Below, in pieces: positions 17,897-26,394 of a stretch of DNA of 43,423 bases; position 1 is the stretch's first letter, and the number at the start of each line of letters is the position of its first letter. The position numbers and the translations under genes were made by a program. The notes under the pieces were generated by a model, which was not told where the DNA came from, did no database searches, and saw only the letters and a program-made list of their open reading frames with translations. The stretch comes from Hyphomicrobiales bacterium (GTDB lineage Bacteria > Pseudomonadota > Alphaproteobacteria > Rhizobiales > Beijerinckiaceae). Where the stretch lies: assembly GCA_019247605.1 (NCBI GenBank), contig JAFBAS010000119.1, positions 1-43,423 of the forward strand. The letters run 5' to 3'.

Positions 17897-18328
17897 CTAT
17901 TCGGCGGCTTCGCTCGTCGTCGCCCGTTTGCTCGACTGCTGCGCCGCGCGAGCGGCTTTCGCATCGGCCGTCTCGGTACGCTCGACAATGCGGGCCGCTT
18001 TGCCGCGCCGGTCGCGCAGGTAATAGAGCTTGGCGCGACGCACCTTGCCGCGCCTGATCACCTTCACCGATTCGATCATCGGGGAGTACACCGGAAAGAC
18101 GCGCTCGACGCCCTCGCCATAGGAAATCTTGCGGACGGTGAAGTTCTCGTTGATGCCGGATCCCGCCCGCCCGATGCAAACGCCCTCATAGGCCTGCACG
18201 CGGCTGCGCTCGCCTTCCACAACTTTCACATTCACCTGAAGCGTGTCGCCCGGCTGGAAATCCGGAATTTGGCGCGCGGCCGTGAGTTTGGCGATCTCGT
18301 CGCGCTCAAGCGTCTCGATGATATTCAT
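17897..18328 (-). CDS. rplS: 50S ribosomal protein L19
   Basis: A 143-residue L19, longer than the E. coli protein because of an Ala/Lys-rich C-terminal tail (about residues 120-143). Family landmarks are [10 protein letters not shown] at the start, [44 protein letters not shown] and [24 protein letters not shown]19 sits at the interface of the 30S and 50S subunits. The ATG at 18328 follows AAGGA at eight bases; a TTG two codons earlier is in frame. The trmD/rimM/rpsP genes often linked to it are not in the window on either side. Confidence 0.97.
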   Translation of the reverse strand: MNIIETLERDEIAKLTAARQIPDFQPGDTLQVNVKVVEGERSRVQAYEGVCIGRAGSGINENFTVRKISYGEGVERVFPVYSPMIESVKVIRRGKVRRAKLYYLRDRRGKAARIVERTETADAKAARAAQQSSKRATTSEAAE

Positions 18329-18417
18329 GGCCAAGGTCCTTTACCGATGGGTCGGTGCTTGCGCGGGACCCGGCTTTTCGGCGTGCTGTTTTGATTTTGA
18401 GCGGGCTCGATACACCA

Positions 18418-19089
18418 ATGCCCCGGCGCTGTCGATACAGGAAGGATCGAGCGCTGCTCGAAGAGCTTCTCGAAGACACAAAGCTACATCTGCCTCTCGA
18501 AGCGCGAGAGCTGCACTATTTGATGGCCGCCCCTTTCCGCTATGGCGCTGTCTACCCGAGAGGCTCTCGCTTTCGTCGCGCCGGCAGAACGCCCGGCGTC
18601 TTTTATGACGCGGAAAGGTCCCGGACCGCGGCCGTCCAGATGGCATTCCATCGCGTGTTGTTTTTCGCCGAGTCGCCGAAAACGCCGTGGCCGGCAAATC
18701 CCGGCGAATTTACCGCCTTCGATGTTCCGGTCAGGACATCTGCCGCTCTCGATCTGATGAGCGCCCCTCTCGACCGAGATCGTGCCGCCTGGACCCAGCC
18801 CTGCGATTACGAGCCCTGCCAAACGCTGGCACAATCTGCTCGCGAAGCAGGGATCGCCCTGATCCGCTACGAATCCGTGCGCAATCCTGCGAAAGGCGCC
18901 AACCTGGCGCTCTTGTCCCCCGCTTCATTCGTGGGACGGTCGCCAAAGAAAGCCGAGACCTGGCGCATCAGGCTCGGGCCCTTCGGAGCCCAGGTGATCC
19001 GGGAATTTCCTCGTGAGCGCATCGAATGTCGGCCTGATGCTTTCGAGCAGGACCCGCGCCTTGAAGCAATGATTTGGGATCGCGGGTGA
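18418..19089 (+). CDS. RES-domain protein (NAD+-degrading toxin family), solitary
   Basis: A 223-residue protein. The RES domain spans about residues 40-190: PFRYG followed by GSRF, then GVFYDAE, a helix with AAVQMAFHRVLFF, LTAF-like TAFDVPV, and GIALIRYESVRNPAKGANLALLSPASF with the conserved Ser. Characterised RES toxins degrade NAD+ and are normally paired with an upstream Xre/MbcA-type antitoxin, but no such gene is here. The nearest upstream gene is divergent rplS. The helix-rich ALLEELLED segment is typical of the long RES subgroup. The start is uncertain: a GTG at 18355 extends it by 21 residues but lies 26 bp from the rplS start and has poor codon bias, so the ATG is given. Confidence 0.75.
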   Translation: MPRRCRYRKDRALLEELLEDTKLHLPLEARELHYLMAAPFRYGAVYPRGSRFRRAGRTPGVFYDAERSRTAAVQMAFHRVLFFAESPKTPWPANPGEFTAFDVPVRTSAALDLMSAPLDRDRAAWTQPCDYEPCQTLAQSAREAGIALIRYESVRNPAKGANLALLSPASFVGRSPKKAETWRIRLGPFGAQVIREFPRERIECRPDAFEQDPRLEAMIWDRG

Positions 19090-19289
19090 AAGCCCAATCT
19101 CCATCGGTGCCGAATGCTATAGGCTGCCTTTGGCATTGCGAGCAGAAGCCAAGCGAGACAATTGCGAAGGCCGACCTCAACGATCCTTGATCGATCGTCC
19201 AAGGATGCAGAAGTTGCGCGACGCAGGCTTTCGTCGCAAAACTCACGAGACCTGAGGCTGGCGTGCGAAATGGACGACGAAGACCGGTG

Positions 19290-21491
19290 ATGCGGCGTCT
19301 TTTTATCATTTGGGCCGCGTTTCTTGCGTTCGGCTTTGCTGCGCCCGCGTTTGCGCAGGCAACGGCCCCGTCGGCCGCGAATCCAACGCCCACGGTCGCC
19401 GATCCGCCGCCGAAAGTGCGCGAGCTTTTCGATCTCATCGGCGATCCGCAGGTTCGCGCCTGGCTTGACCAGCGCAAAAACCTCGCTGTTGCGAAATCTC
19501 AAGCCGAGCTTCACGACCGCGACCAGGCTTCAGACCACACGGTCGAGCTCGATGCGGTCGTGGGTCAATTGGGACGTATCCGTTCCCATATCGCTTCGCT
19601 GATCGCGATCTTGCCCCATATCAGCGAGGACTTCCGCGACGCTGGAGAGATGCTCGCAAGCGAGCTTCAGGGCCGAGAGCTTTGGCGCATGCTGCGTTGG
19701 TTCGTGGTTTTCATTGGCCTCGGCTACGGCTGCGAATGGCTGTTTCGGCGCGCCACCGCGCGCTTTCATCGCCGCTTCGAGGAGGTGAAGCTCGACACGG
19801 TGGGAGAGAGGATCAACGTCGTCGGTTCGCGCTTCGCCTTTGCGGTCGGCCTCGTGTTGAGCTTCGCGGCGGGCAGCGTCGGCGCCTTTCTCGCATTCGA
19901 CTGGCCCTATCTGATAAAGGAGCTGTTGCTCGGCTATCTTCTCGTCTTCCTGGCGATCAGGCTCGCCTTGGCGGTCGGGCGTTTTCTTCTCGCGCCACGC
20001 AACCGCGATGTGGCGCGCTTTCGCATCGTGCCGATGACGACGGCAGCGGCACGCTTCTGGTATTTGCGGCTTGTGATCATTGTGGGCTGGATGGCTTTCG
20101 GCCGTGTTCTCGTCGATGACGCCGCACTTTTCGGCATCTCGCTCGAAGCACGCGAGCTCATGGCCTACACACTCGGCCTCGTCTTGCTAGCGATCGCCAT
20201 CGAATGCGCATGGCGCGCGCCGCCTTCGACGATCGAGCCCGCCGATGAGAGCGCCGAGGCGCGACATCGCCGGCACGGGAGGGCGGCGGCGCTCAGCCTT
20301 TACTTCGCCGTGCTCTGGCTCCTTTGGGTTGCCGGCGCGATGACGCTCTTTTGGGTGCTCACCCTCGTGGTTGCCCTGCCGGCGGCAATTCGCCTGACCC
20401 AGCGCTCGGTCAACCACATCCTGCGCCCGCCTGGCCATGACCAAGCGCTCGCCGGACCGGCGAGCGTCGCTTCCGTTTGCCTCGAGCGTGGTTTGCGCAC
20501 GCTTCTCATCGTCGGCGCGACGTTCTGGCTGGCTTATGTTTGGCACGTCGATGTCGGCAACATCGCGAGCAGCGATACGCTTCTCACGCGCATCGTGCGC
20601 GGGGCCGTCACGGCAACGATCGTCGTTCTGGTCGCTGATTTCGTTTGGAACGCCGTCAAGGCGGTGATCGATGCCAGGGTGAACGCGGTGGGCGACGCGG
20701 GCGAAATGACGCTCGAGGAGGATCGCCGGCGCGCGCGGCTGCGCACCTTGCTGCCAATCTTGCGCAACATGCTTTTCGTGGTGATCGTCATCATCGCGGC
20801 GCTCATGGGCTTGTCCTCCCTCGGCGTTCAGATCGCCCCTTTGATCGCGAGCGCAGGCGTGGTCGGCGTTGCGATCGGCTTCGGCGCGCAGACGCTCGTC
20901 AAGGACGTGATCAGCGGCATCTTCTACTTGCTCGACGATGCCTTCCGCGTGGGCGAGTACATCCAGAGCGGCAATTATCGAGGCGTGGTGGAATCCTTCA
21001 GTCTGCGTTCGGTGAAGCTGCGTCATCAGAACGGCCCGATTTACACGGTGCCGTTCGGCGTGCTCGGCGCCATCCAGAACATGAGCCGCGACTGGGCGGT
21101 CGAGAAGCTCACGATCGGCGTCACCTACGACACCGACATCGACAAGGCGCGCAAGATCATCAAGAAGGTCGGGCAAGAGCTCACTCATGATCCCGAGCTT
21201 GCTCCCGGCATTCTCGAACCCTTGAAGATGCAGGGCGTGCAAGCTTTCGGCGATTTCGCCATTCAGCTTCGATTGAAGATGATGACCCGGCCCGGTGACG
21301 TGCAGTTCGCGGCAAGGCGTCGAGCCCTCGCGATGATCAAGAAGGCCTTCGACGCGAATGGGATCAACTTCGCCTATCCGACCGTGCAGGTGGCGGGGAG
21401 CATGGGCGCGACGAACGGAACGACGGACGCGCTCGGCGCCGCCGTCGCACAAAAAGGGCTCGAACTCGTGAAGCCCGCTGCTGGCGGTTGA
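19290..21491 (+). CDS. Large MscS-family mechanosensitive channel
   Basis: A 733-residue inner-membrane protein. A signal peptide (RRLFIIWAAFLAFGFAAPAFA) precedes a periplasmic helical region (about 30-135) and then about ten hydrophobic segments. The MscS core begins near residue 500: pore helix with IASAGVVGVAIGFGAQTLVKDVISGIFYLLDDAF, beta domain GEYIQSGNYRGVVESFSLRSVKLRHQNGPIYTVPFG, and a C-terminal alpha/beta domain. Such channels open under membrane tension and release solutes on hypo-osmotic shock; the extra N-terminal helices place it with the YbdG/YnaI/MscM-like large members. The ATG at 19290 is chosen because it begins the signal peptide; a GTG 27 bp upstream is possible. Confidence 0.9.
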   Translation: MRRLFIIWAAFLAFGFAAPAFAQATAPSAANPTPTVADPPPKVRELFDLIGDPQVRAWLDQRKNLAVAKSQAELHDRDQASDHTVELDAVVGQLGRIRSHIASLIAILPHISEDFRDAGEMLASELQGRELWRMLRWFVVFIGLGYGCEWLFRRATARFHRRFEEVKLDTVGERINVVGSRFAFAVGLVLSFAAGSVGAFLAFDWPYLIKELLLGYLLVFLAIRLALAVGRFLLAPRNRDVARFRIVPMTTAAARFWYLRLVIIVGWMAFGRVLVDDAALFGISLEARELMAYTLGLVLLAIAIECAWRAPPSTIEPADESAEARHRRHGRAAALSLYFAVLWLLWVAGAMTLFWVLTLVVALPAAIRLTQRSVNHILRPPGHDQALAGPASVASVCLERGLRTLLIVGATFWLAYVWHVDVGNIASSDTLLTRIVRGAVTATIVVLVADFVWNAVKAVIDARVNAVGDAGEMTLEEDRRRARLRTLLPILRNMLFVVIVIIAALMGLSSLGVQIAPLIASAGVVGVAIGFGAQTLVKDVISGIFYLLDDAFRVGEYIQSGNYRGVVESFSLRSVKLRHQNGPIYTVPFGVLGAIQNMSRDWAVEKLTIGVTYDTDIDKARKIIKKVGQELTHDPELAPGILEPLKMQGVQAFGDFAIQLRLKMMTRPGDVQFAARRRALAMIKKAFDANGINFAYPTVQVAGSMGATNGTTDALGAAVAQKGLELVKPAAGG

Positions 21492-21521
21492 CTCGCTCGA
21501 TGCCTTGAACCCGTTTCACGA

Positions 21522-22943
21522 TCAGCGCCGCCGCAGAATCATGGGCAACCCGCCTTGCGGCCGCAAAGTCACGCGCTGCACCGGTCGCACCTCGTGACCG
21601 GGCGAAAGATCAAGCCGGAAATGCCGCGTGATCGCCGCCAGAATAATGATCGCCTCTTGAAGCGCAAAGCCAGCGCCGATGCAGATGCGCGGACCCGCCC
21701 CGAACGGCAAATAGGCGAAACGATCGATCCGCTGGCGCTTGTCGGGAAGGAAGCGGGAGGGATCGAAGCGCTCGGGCTCGTTCCAGAGGCGACGATGACG
21801 ATGCAAAACCCATGGCGAGATCACCACCCGTGTTTTCGAGGTGACCTTATGGCCCGCGATCTCATCCTCGCCGATCGGCTGACGGGTGATCGAGGCAGCC
21901 GGTGGATAAAGGCGTAGCGCCTCTTCGATCACTGCTTTGGTGATGACGAGCCGGTCGAGCGATGACGAGCCGAGCTTCACATCGTCTTGCGCCTCGTCGA
22001 TCTCGCGTTCGAGCCGCTCGCGCCACTCAGGCGCGAAGGCGAGGAGGAAAAGGCTCCAGCTCAGGGTGTTGGCCGTGGTTTCGTGCCCGGCCGCGATGAA
22101 CGTCGCGATATTTGCCTTCACTTCGTCGGGCGCGAGCCCGTTCTCGGTCGTCTGCGCCTCGAGCAGAAGCGTGAGGAGGTCGCGTGGAGCTTCCTCGCCG
22201 CGCGCCAGAAGCTCGCGGCGCCGTGCAATGATGGTCTCGACGGCGCGGTCGAATATGCCGAGTGTCTCCCTGCCATTGCCGCGCCCGAAACGCGGCAGCC
22301 AGGACGGCAGATCGAGCGCATCGAAAGGGTGCACGCGGCCGAGCGTGTCCAGATAGCGCGTGATCGCTTGCGCCAAACTCGCCGGCTCGCTCGCAAGCCC
22401 ATCCGAGAAGATCGTGCGCTCGAGCACTTCGAGTGTCACATGCGTCATCTCGCGTGCCGCATCGATCGGGCTCGCGTCGGGAAGCGCGCGCCAACGCTCG
22501 ATGAGGCGCACCGCCATGCTCACCATCGCGGGCTGGAAACCTTCGATCAGGCGCGGCGTGAAAGCGGGCGCAAGCGCGCGCCTTTGCCCGCGCCAGCGCT
22601 CCCCTTCGGCCGTGAGGAGGCCGTTGCCAAGCCCTGGGCGCAATACGCGGGTCTGCAGCACGCCCTTGCGGTAATTCTTGGCGTTGTCGACGAGCACATG
22701 CTTGATCGCGCCGGGGTCGCTCACAACGCACATCGGGCCGATGATCGTGCGACGCAGCACGATCGGCTCCTCGAAATGGCGCCGTGTCCAGATCGTGATC
22801 GGATTGGTGCGCAAGGCTTTGAGCAAGCCTATTCCACCCAACGGCTTCTCGCGCGGTGGCGGCGCAGGAGGGACGCGAGGGGCCACGGGATGGAGCCGGG
22901 CGCTTGTTTCGGGCTCGATATCGAGTCCGGTCGACGAGGTCAC
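21522..22943 (-). CDS. Cytochrome P450
   Basis: A 473-residue soluble P450. The I-helix oxygen-binding motif is AGHETT (285-290), the K-helix ExxR is in EEALRLYP near 340, the PERF-like segment is EPERFDPSRF, and the heme-thiolate Cys421 lies in PFGAGPRICIGAGFALQE. The PFGAGPRICIG form and length resemble class II-like bacterial P450s related to the CYP4/CYP102 heme domain. The N-terminus is Pro-rich (VPPAPPPREKPLGG) with no membrane anchor. The start is GTG with GGAAGG seven bases upstream. No ferredoxin or reductase gene is adjacent, so redox partner and substrate are unknown. It converges on the MscS gene. Confidence 0.95.
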   Translation of the reverse strand: MTSSTGLDIEPETSARLHPVAPRVPPAPPPREKPLGGIGLLKALRTNPITIWTRRHFEEPIVLRRTIIGPMCVVSDPGAIKHVLVDNAKNYRKGVLQTRVLRPGLGNGLLTAEGERWRGQRRALAPAFTPRLIEGFQPAMVSMAVRLIERWRALPDASPIDAAREMTHVTLEVLERTIFSDGLASEPASLAQAITRYLDTLGRVHPFDALDLPSWLPRFGRGNGRETLGIFDRAVETIIARRRELLARGEEAPRDLLTLLLEAQTTENGLAPDEVKANIATFIAAGHETTANTLSWSLFLLAFAPEWRERLEREIDEAQDDVKLGSSSLDRLVITKAVIEEALRLYPPAASITRQPIGEDEIAGHKVTSKTRVVISPWVLHRHRRLWNEPERFDPSRFLPDKRQRIDRFAYLPFGAGPRICIGAGFALQEAIIILAAITRHFRLDLSPGHEVRPVQRVTLRPQGGLPMILRRR

Positions 22944-23182
22944 TCGCTCACCTTCCTAGTCCCGCAAAACATGCCGCCACCCCTCCAAACCGCCGCTTGT
23001 GCAACGCAAGGTGATGCTCATGGGCCCCCGCTTGCGGCTCTTCCACGCCGCGCGAGCTCGGCCGTAAAACCTCTGCGCTCCAAGGCCTATATGTGCAGCA
23101 TGGCAGGCAAAAGGCGGAGATTTGCGCCTTGAGCCCGGGCCGTGATCGTCTTAATCGAGGACGCCTCAACAGGGAATGGATC

Positions 23183-24070
23183 ATGCCCGTCGCGCATTTG
23201 CCGGATCGCGCCGTGATCTCGATCGAGGGGGAGGATGCGGTCAGTTTCCTCACCGGCCTCGTCACATGCGCGGTCGACACGAGCCCAAGATCGCATTATG
23301 GCGCGCTGCTCACGCCGCAAGGGAAGATCATCGCCGATTTCTTCCTCTACCCGCATCAGCCTGCAAATGCCGAAGCTGATGGCCGGGCAAGGTTCCTCGT
23401 CGATGTTTCGAAGCTCGTGGCCGAAGCTTTGCTCAAGCGGCTTTCGCTCTACAAATTGCGGGCGAAGCTGATGCTGGCCGATCTGTCGGGCGAGCTTGGC
23501 GTGCTGGCCGCTTGGGAAGATCCCGCGCCTGCGAGTTCAGGCGCGCTCGCCTTCCAAGACCCACGTTTCGGGCCGATGGGCTGGCGGATTGTCGCGCCTG
23601 TAGCCGATCTCTCCGAACTCTCCAAGGCCTCGCTCGCCGATTACGACGCGCATCGCATCGCGCACGCGATGCCTCAAGGCGGCCGCGATTTCACCTATGG
23701 GGACGCCTTCCCGCACGAGGCCGCGATGGATCAGCTCGGCGGTGTCGATTTCGACAAGGGGTGCTATGTGGGCCAGGAGGTGGTGTCGCGCACGCAGCAC
23801 CGAGGCTCCGCGCGTAGTCGCGTCGCGGCCATGAGCTTCGACGGCGGTGCGCCGCCCGAAGGCGCCGACATCCTGGCCGGCGGAAAGGTGATCGGCCGTG
23901 TCGGCTCGGTCGATCCCGGGAAGGGCCGCGCGGTCGCGATTTTGCGCCTCGACCGTCTTTCAGATGCGCTCGCCGAAAAGCTTCCTTTGCGGGCGGGCGA
24001 TGCGGATCTGCACGCCATGAAACCGGCTTGGGCGCATTACGATTTTCCGACCGCCGGTGAGGCCCCATGA
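23183..24070 (+). CDS. ygfZ: Folate-binding YgfZ/GcvT-domain protein (Fe-S cluster maintenance)
   Basis: A 295-residue YgfZ-type protein. The diagnostic KGCYVGQE motif is at 192-199, with the functionally required Cys at 194, followed by VVSRTQHRG. YgfZ binds tetrahydrofolate and supports assembly or repair of certain Fe-S enzymes. The N-terminal FLTGLVTCAVD and GALLTPQGKIIADFFLY match the family. The ATG at 23183 has AGGGA about eight bases upstream; the open frame extends 90 bp further with no family match. Its stop overlaps the tag start as ATGA. It is divergent from the P450 gene (239 bp between starts). Confidence 0.93.
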   Translation: MPVAHLPDRAVISIEGEDAVSFLTGLVTCAVDTSPRSHYGALLTPQGKIIADFFLYPHQPANAEADGRARFLVDVSKLVAEALLKRLSLYKLRAKLMLADLSGELGVLAAWEDPAPASSGALAFQDPRFGPMGWRIVAPVADLSELSKASLADYDAHRIAHAMPQGGRDFTYGDAFPHEAAMDQLGGVDFDKGCYVGQEVVSRTQHRGSARSRVAAMSFDGGAPPEGADILAGGKVIGRVGSVDPGKGRAVAILRLDRLSDALAEKLPLRAGDADLHAMKPAWAHYDFPTAGEAP

Positions 24071-24696
24071 GCACGATCGAGCATGAGGATGGTCATCGGC
24101 GATGTTCCTGGCCGGGCACGGATCCGCTCTATGTCGCGTATCACGACACGGATTGGGGTGTGCCGGAGCGCGACAGCCGTGCGCTTTTCGAAAAGCTTCT
24201 GCTCGACGGCTTTCAGGCCGGGCTTTCCTGGATCACCATCCTGCGAAAACGTGAGAATTTCCGTCGCGCCTTCGACGGCTTCGAGCCGCAACGCGTGGCA
24301 CGCTTCGGCGAAAGGAAGGTGGCGGCGCTCATGCAAAATGCCGGCATCGTGCGCAATCGTGCGAAGATCGACGGCGCCATTCTCTCGGCGCGCGCCTATC
24401 TCGAGCTTGCGCAATCCCGAGACTTCTCGGAATTCGTCTGGGACTTCGTCGATGGGCGCCCGGTGCAGAATGCCTGGCGGGAGCGAAACCAAGTGCCCGT
24501 CGAAACCGAGGTCTCGCGCCGCCTTTCGAAAGCGCTTTCGGCGAAAGGCTTCAAATTTTGTGGACCGACCATCGTTTACGCCTTCATGCAGGCGGTTGGA
24601 ATGGTGAACGACCATCTGGTCGATTGCTGCCGCCACGCCGAATGCGCCGAGTTGGCGGTCGCGATGGTCGCCGAACGCAAACCGTCGGAAGCTTAA
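24067..24696 (+). CDS. tag: DNA-3-methyladenine glycosylase I
   Basis: A 209-residue base-excision repair enzyme that removes 3-methyladenine from alkylated DNA. The zinc site is recognisable: Cys13 (RCSWPG), His26 (YHDTDWG), His183 (NDHLVDC) and Cys187. The helix-hairpin-helix region LLLDGFQAGLSWITILRKRENF and the Trp/Glu pocket residues agree with E. coli Tag. The start overlaps the ygfZ stop by four bases, so the two are co-translated. Confidence 0.96.
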   Translation: MSTIEHEDGHRRCSWPGTDPLYVAYHDTDWGVPERDSRALFEKLLLDGFQAGLSWITILRKRENFRRAFDGFEPQRVARFGERKVAALMQNAGIVRNRAKIDGAILSARAYLELAQSRDFSEFVWDFVDGRPVQNAWRERNQVPVETEVSRRLSKALSAKGFKFCGPTIVYAFMQAVGMVNDHLVDCCRHAECAELAVAMVAERKPSEA

Positions 24697-24707
24697 ATGA
24701 GCGCCCA

Positions 24708-25421
24708 ATGCGAGAGCTCGATGCCCGGTCCGTGCGGTCTGGCGTGCCTCGCTTCGCGCGACCCCGTTTTCTTGGCGTGAGAGCCGTGCCGAAGCCTTCC
24801 CCTCGTTCCTCCCTCGGCTCCGTTCGCGCCTGGCAACGCATGCTGTCCGGGCGCAGGCTCGACCTTCTCGACCCATCGCCGCTCGACATCGAGATCGAGG
24901 ATATCGCGCATGGGCTTGCGCGCACTGCCCGCTGGAACGGCCAGACGCGGGGACGGCATATTTTTTCGGTCGCGCAGCACACGCTTCTCGTGGAGGCGCT
25001 GCTCCTTGTCCAGGAACCTCATGGCCCGGCGCAGCTGCGCCGCGCGGCACTGCTGCACGACGCGGCCGAATATGTGATCGGCGATCTGATTTCGCCCTTC
25101 AAGGCGATGCTCTCCGACGATTACCGCCAAGCGGAACGCCGCATCATGGCGGCCGTGCATCTGCGCTTCGGCTTGCCACCGGCGCTGCCGCTCCATATCG
25201 CAAGAGCGATCAAGCGCGCCGACGCCACAGCCGCCTTTCTCGAGGCCGTCAATCTCGCGGGTTTCTCATTGGCGGAAGCGAAGCGCTATTTTCCGCGCCC
25301 CGACATGCCGACGCCGGTGGACAGCGAGCTTCTCGAGCCCTGGTCGGCCGCCAAGGCGACGCGACGTTTCCTCGAGCGTTTTTCACGGATCGCGGAGGAT
25401 CGCCTCAAATCGGCAAGTTGA
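24708..25421 (+). CDS. HD-domain hydrolase (YfbR/5'-nucleotidase-like)
   Basis: A 237-residue protein with an HD metal-dependent phosphohydrolase domain. The first His is in HIFSVAQHTLL, the HD pair in ALLHDAAEYVIGDL, and a later Asp is in AIKRADATAAFLEA. The pattern is close to YfbR-like 5'-deoxynucleotidases, but the substrate is unproven. The start is uncertain: the ATG at 24708 lies 11 bp after the tag stop but lacks a good Shine-Dalgarno, and the first 26 residues are Arg-rich and unlike the family. A GTG at 24786 would begin VPKPSPRSSLGS. Same operon as ygfZ-tag. Confidence 0.82.
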   Translation: MRELDARSVRSGVPRFARPRFLGVRAVPKPSPRSSLGSVRAWQRMLSGRRLDLLDPSPLDIEIEDIAHGLARTARWNGQTRGRHIFSVAQHTLLVEALLLVQEPHGPAQLRRAALLHDAAEYVIGDLISPFKAMLSDDYRQAERRIMAAVHLRFGLPPALPLHIARAIKRADATAAFLEAVNLAGFSLAEAKRYFPRPDMPTPVDSELLEPWSAAKATRRFLERFSRIAEDRLKSAS

Positions 25422-25533
25422 AAAACATGTTGCGGGCCGCCGGGCGAGCGATCGCTGGCGCGATTCGGCCGCCCTATCCTTGCCATCTTGGCGTCCTGCG
25501 AATCGGCTATGAAAGCGCCCGAGAGAGGCTTTG

Positions 25534-26046
25534 ATGTCCACCTTGCATGTCTGTCCGCTGTCGCGCTTGCACGCCACCGTCGAAGAGACGCGGGCCTCGC
25601 ACATCGTGACGCTGATCGGCGCGAACACAGCGGTGGAACGGCCGGTCTGCGTCGCGGCCGACCGCCATTTATTCATCACGGTTTCCGATATCGCCGAGCC
25701 CATGGACGGCATGATCTTGCCCGCCCATTCACATGTCGAGCAATTGCTCGCCTTTGTGCGCGGCTGGGATCGGGTGGCCCCGATGGTCATCCACTGCTAT
25801 GCGGGGATCAGCCGCTCGACGGCAGCCGCCTTCATCGCCGCCTGCGCACTTTCGCCTCAGCGCACCGAAGACGCGATCGCGCGGCGCTTGCGCGAAGCCT
25901 CTCCGAGCGCCACGCCCAATCCTCGCCTCGTCTTCGTCGCCGACCAGCTTTTGCGTCGTGAAGGGCGCATGGTGGCGGCCGTCGCGGCAATCGGGCGTGG
26001 CGAGCTCGCGAGCGAAGGCACTCCATTTGCGCTCAAAATTGCGTGA
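25534..26046 (+). CDS. Protein tyrosine phosphatase-like protein
   Basis: A 170-residue protein with the phosphatase P-loop HCYAGISRSTAAAF: nucleophile Cys88 and phosphate-binding Arg94 (Cys-x5-Arg), plus a likely general acid Asp52 in ITVSDIAEPMDG. It belongs to a group of small alphaproteobacterial dual-specificity-like phosphatases; the substrate is unknown. The ATG at 25534 follows GAGAGG; a TTG one codon earlier is in frame. It lies 112 bp after the HD gene on the same strand, so it probably closes the ygfZ-tag-HD cluster. Confidence 0.82.
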   Translation: MSTLHVCPLSRLHATVEETRASHIVTLIGANTAVERPVCVAADRHLFITVSDIAEPMDGMILPAHSHVEQLLAFVRGWDRVAPMVIHCYAGISRSTAAAFIAACALSPQRTEDAIARRLREASPSATPNPRLVFVADQLLRREGRMVAAVAAIGRGELASEGTPFALKIA

Positions 26047-26082
26047 GAGGTAGAGGAGGATGGAAGGCAGAATCTCGCTTGC

Positions 26083-26111
26083 TTGCAAAGAACGCTAAGA
26101 TAAGTTATACA
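26083..26111 (+). promoter_or_regulatory. Promoter of the chpB/mazEF-type locus
   Basis: TTGCAA (26083-26088) and TATACA (26106-26111) are separated by exactly 17 bases. The stretch is AT-rich against a GC-rich background. The -10 lies inside the palindrome at 26104-26121, the arrangement expected for toxin-antitoxin autorepression. Confidence 0.55.
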
Positions 26112-26121
26112 TTTATATAAC
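26104..26121. promoter_or_regulatory. Perfect palindrome, candidate antitoxin operator
   Basis: GTTATA-CATTTA-TATAAC: two perfect 6-bp arms around a 6-bp spacer, overlapping the -10 of the promoter. It ends four bases before the CGGAGA ribosome-binding site. AbrB/MazE-type antitoxins bind such AT-rich inverted repeats in front of their own genes; binding here is inference. Confidence 0.5.
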
Positions 26122-26136
26122 ATACGGAGAAGCCCC

Positions 26137-26394
26137 ATGCACATCACCAGCCTGCGCAAAGTTGGCGGCTCGGTCATGTTGGCAGTACCGCCCGCCCTGC
26201 TCGAGGTGCTGCATTTGGCGCCTGGTGCGAAAGTCGGCCTTGCGATCGATGAGGGCCGTCTGGTGGTCGAGCCTCAAGCCCGGCCGCATTATACTCTCGC
26301 CGAATTATTGGCTGCATCCGATTACAACGAGTCAAATTCACATGGCGATCGCGCATGGGTCGATGCGCCCGCCGTCGGCCGCGAGCTTCTATGA
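26137..26394 (+). CDS. mazE: MazE/ChpBI-type antitoxin (SpoVT-AbrB fold)
   Basis: An 85-residue protein. The N-terminal swapped-hairpin DNA-binding part has LRKVGGSVMLAVPPALLEVLHLAPGAKVGLAIDEGRLVVEP, the pattern of MazE/ChpBI. The C-terminal tail HYTLAELLAASDYNES is the toxin-neutralising region, unstructured until it binds MazF. CGGAGA sits six bases before the ATG. Its TGA overlaps the toxin start as ATGA, so antitoxin and toxin are made together, antitoxin first. Likely autorepressed through the palindrome just upstream. Confidence 0.88.
   Translation: MHITSLRKVGGSVMLAVPPALLEVLHLAPGAKVGLAIDEGRLVVEPQARPHYTLAELLAASDYNESNSHGDRAWVDAPAVGRELL

Noticed and set aside
20187-21452. Minus-strand open frame of 421 codons opposite the MscS core
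   Set aside because: His/Arg/Asp-rich shadow composition; the plus strand carries the intact channel core.
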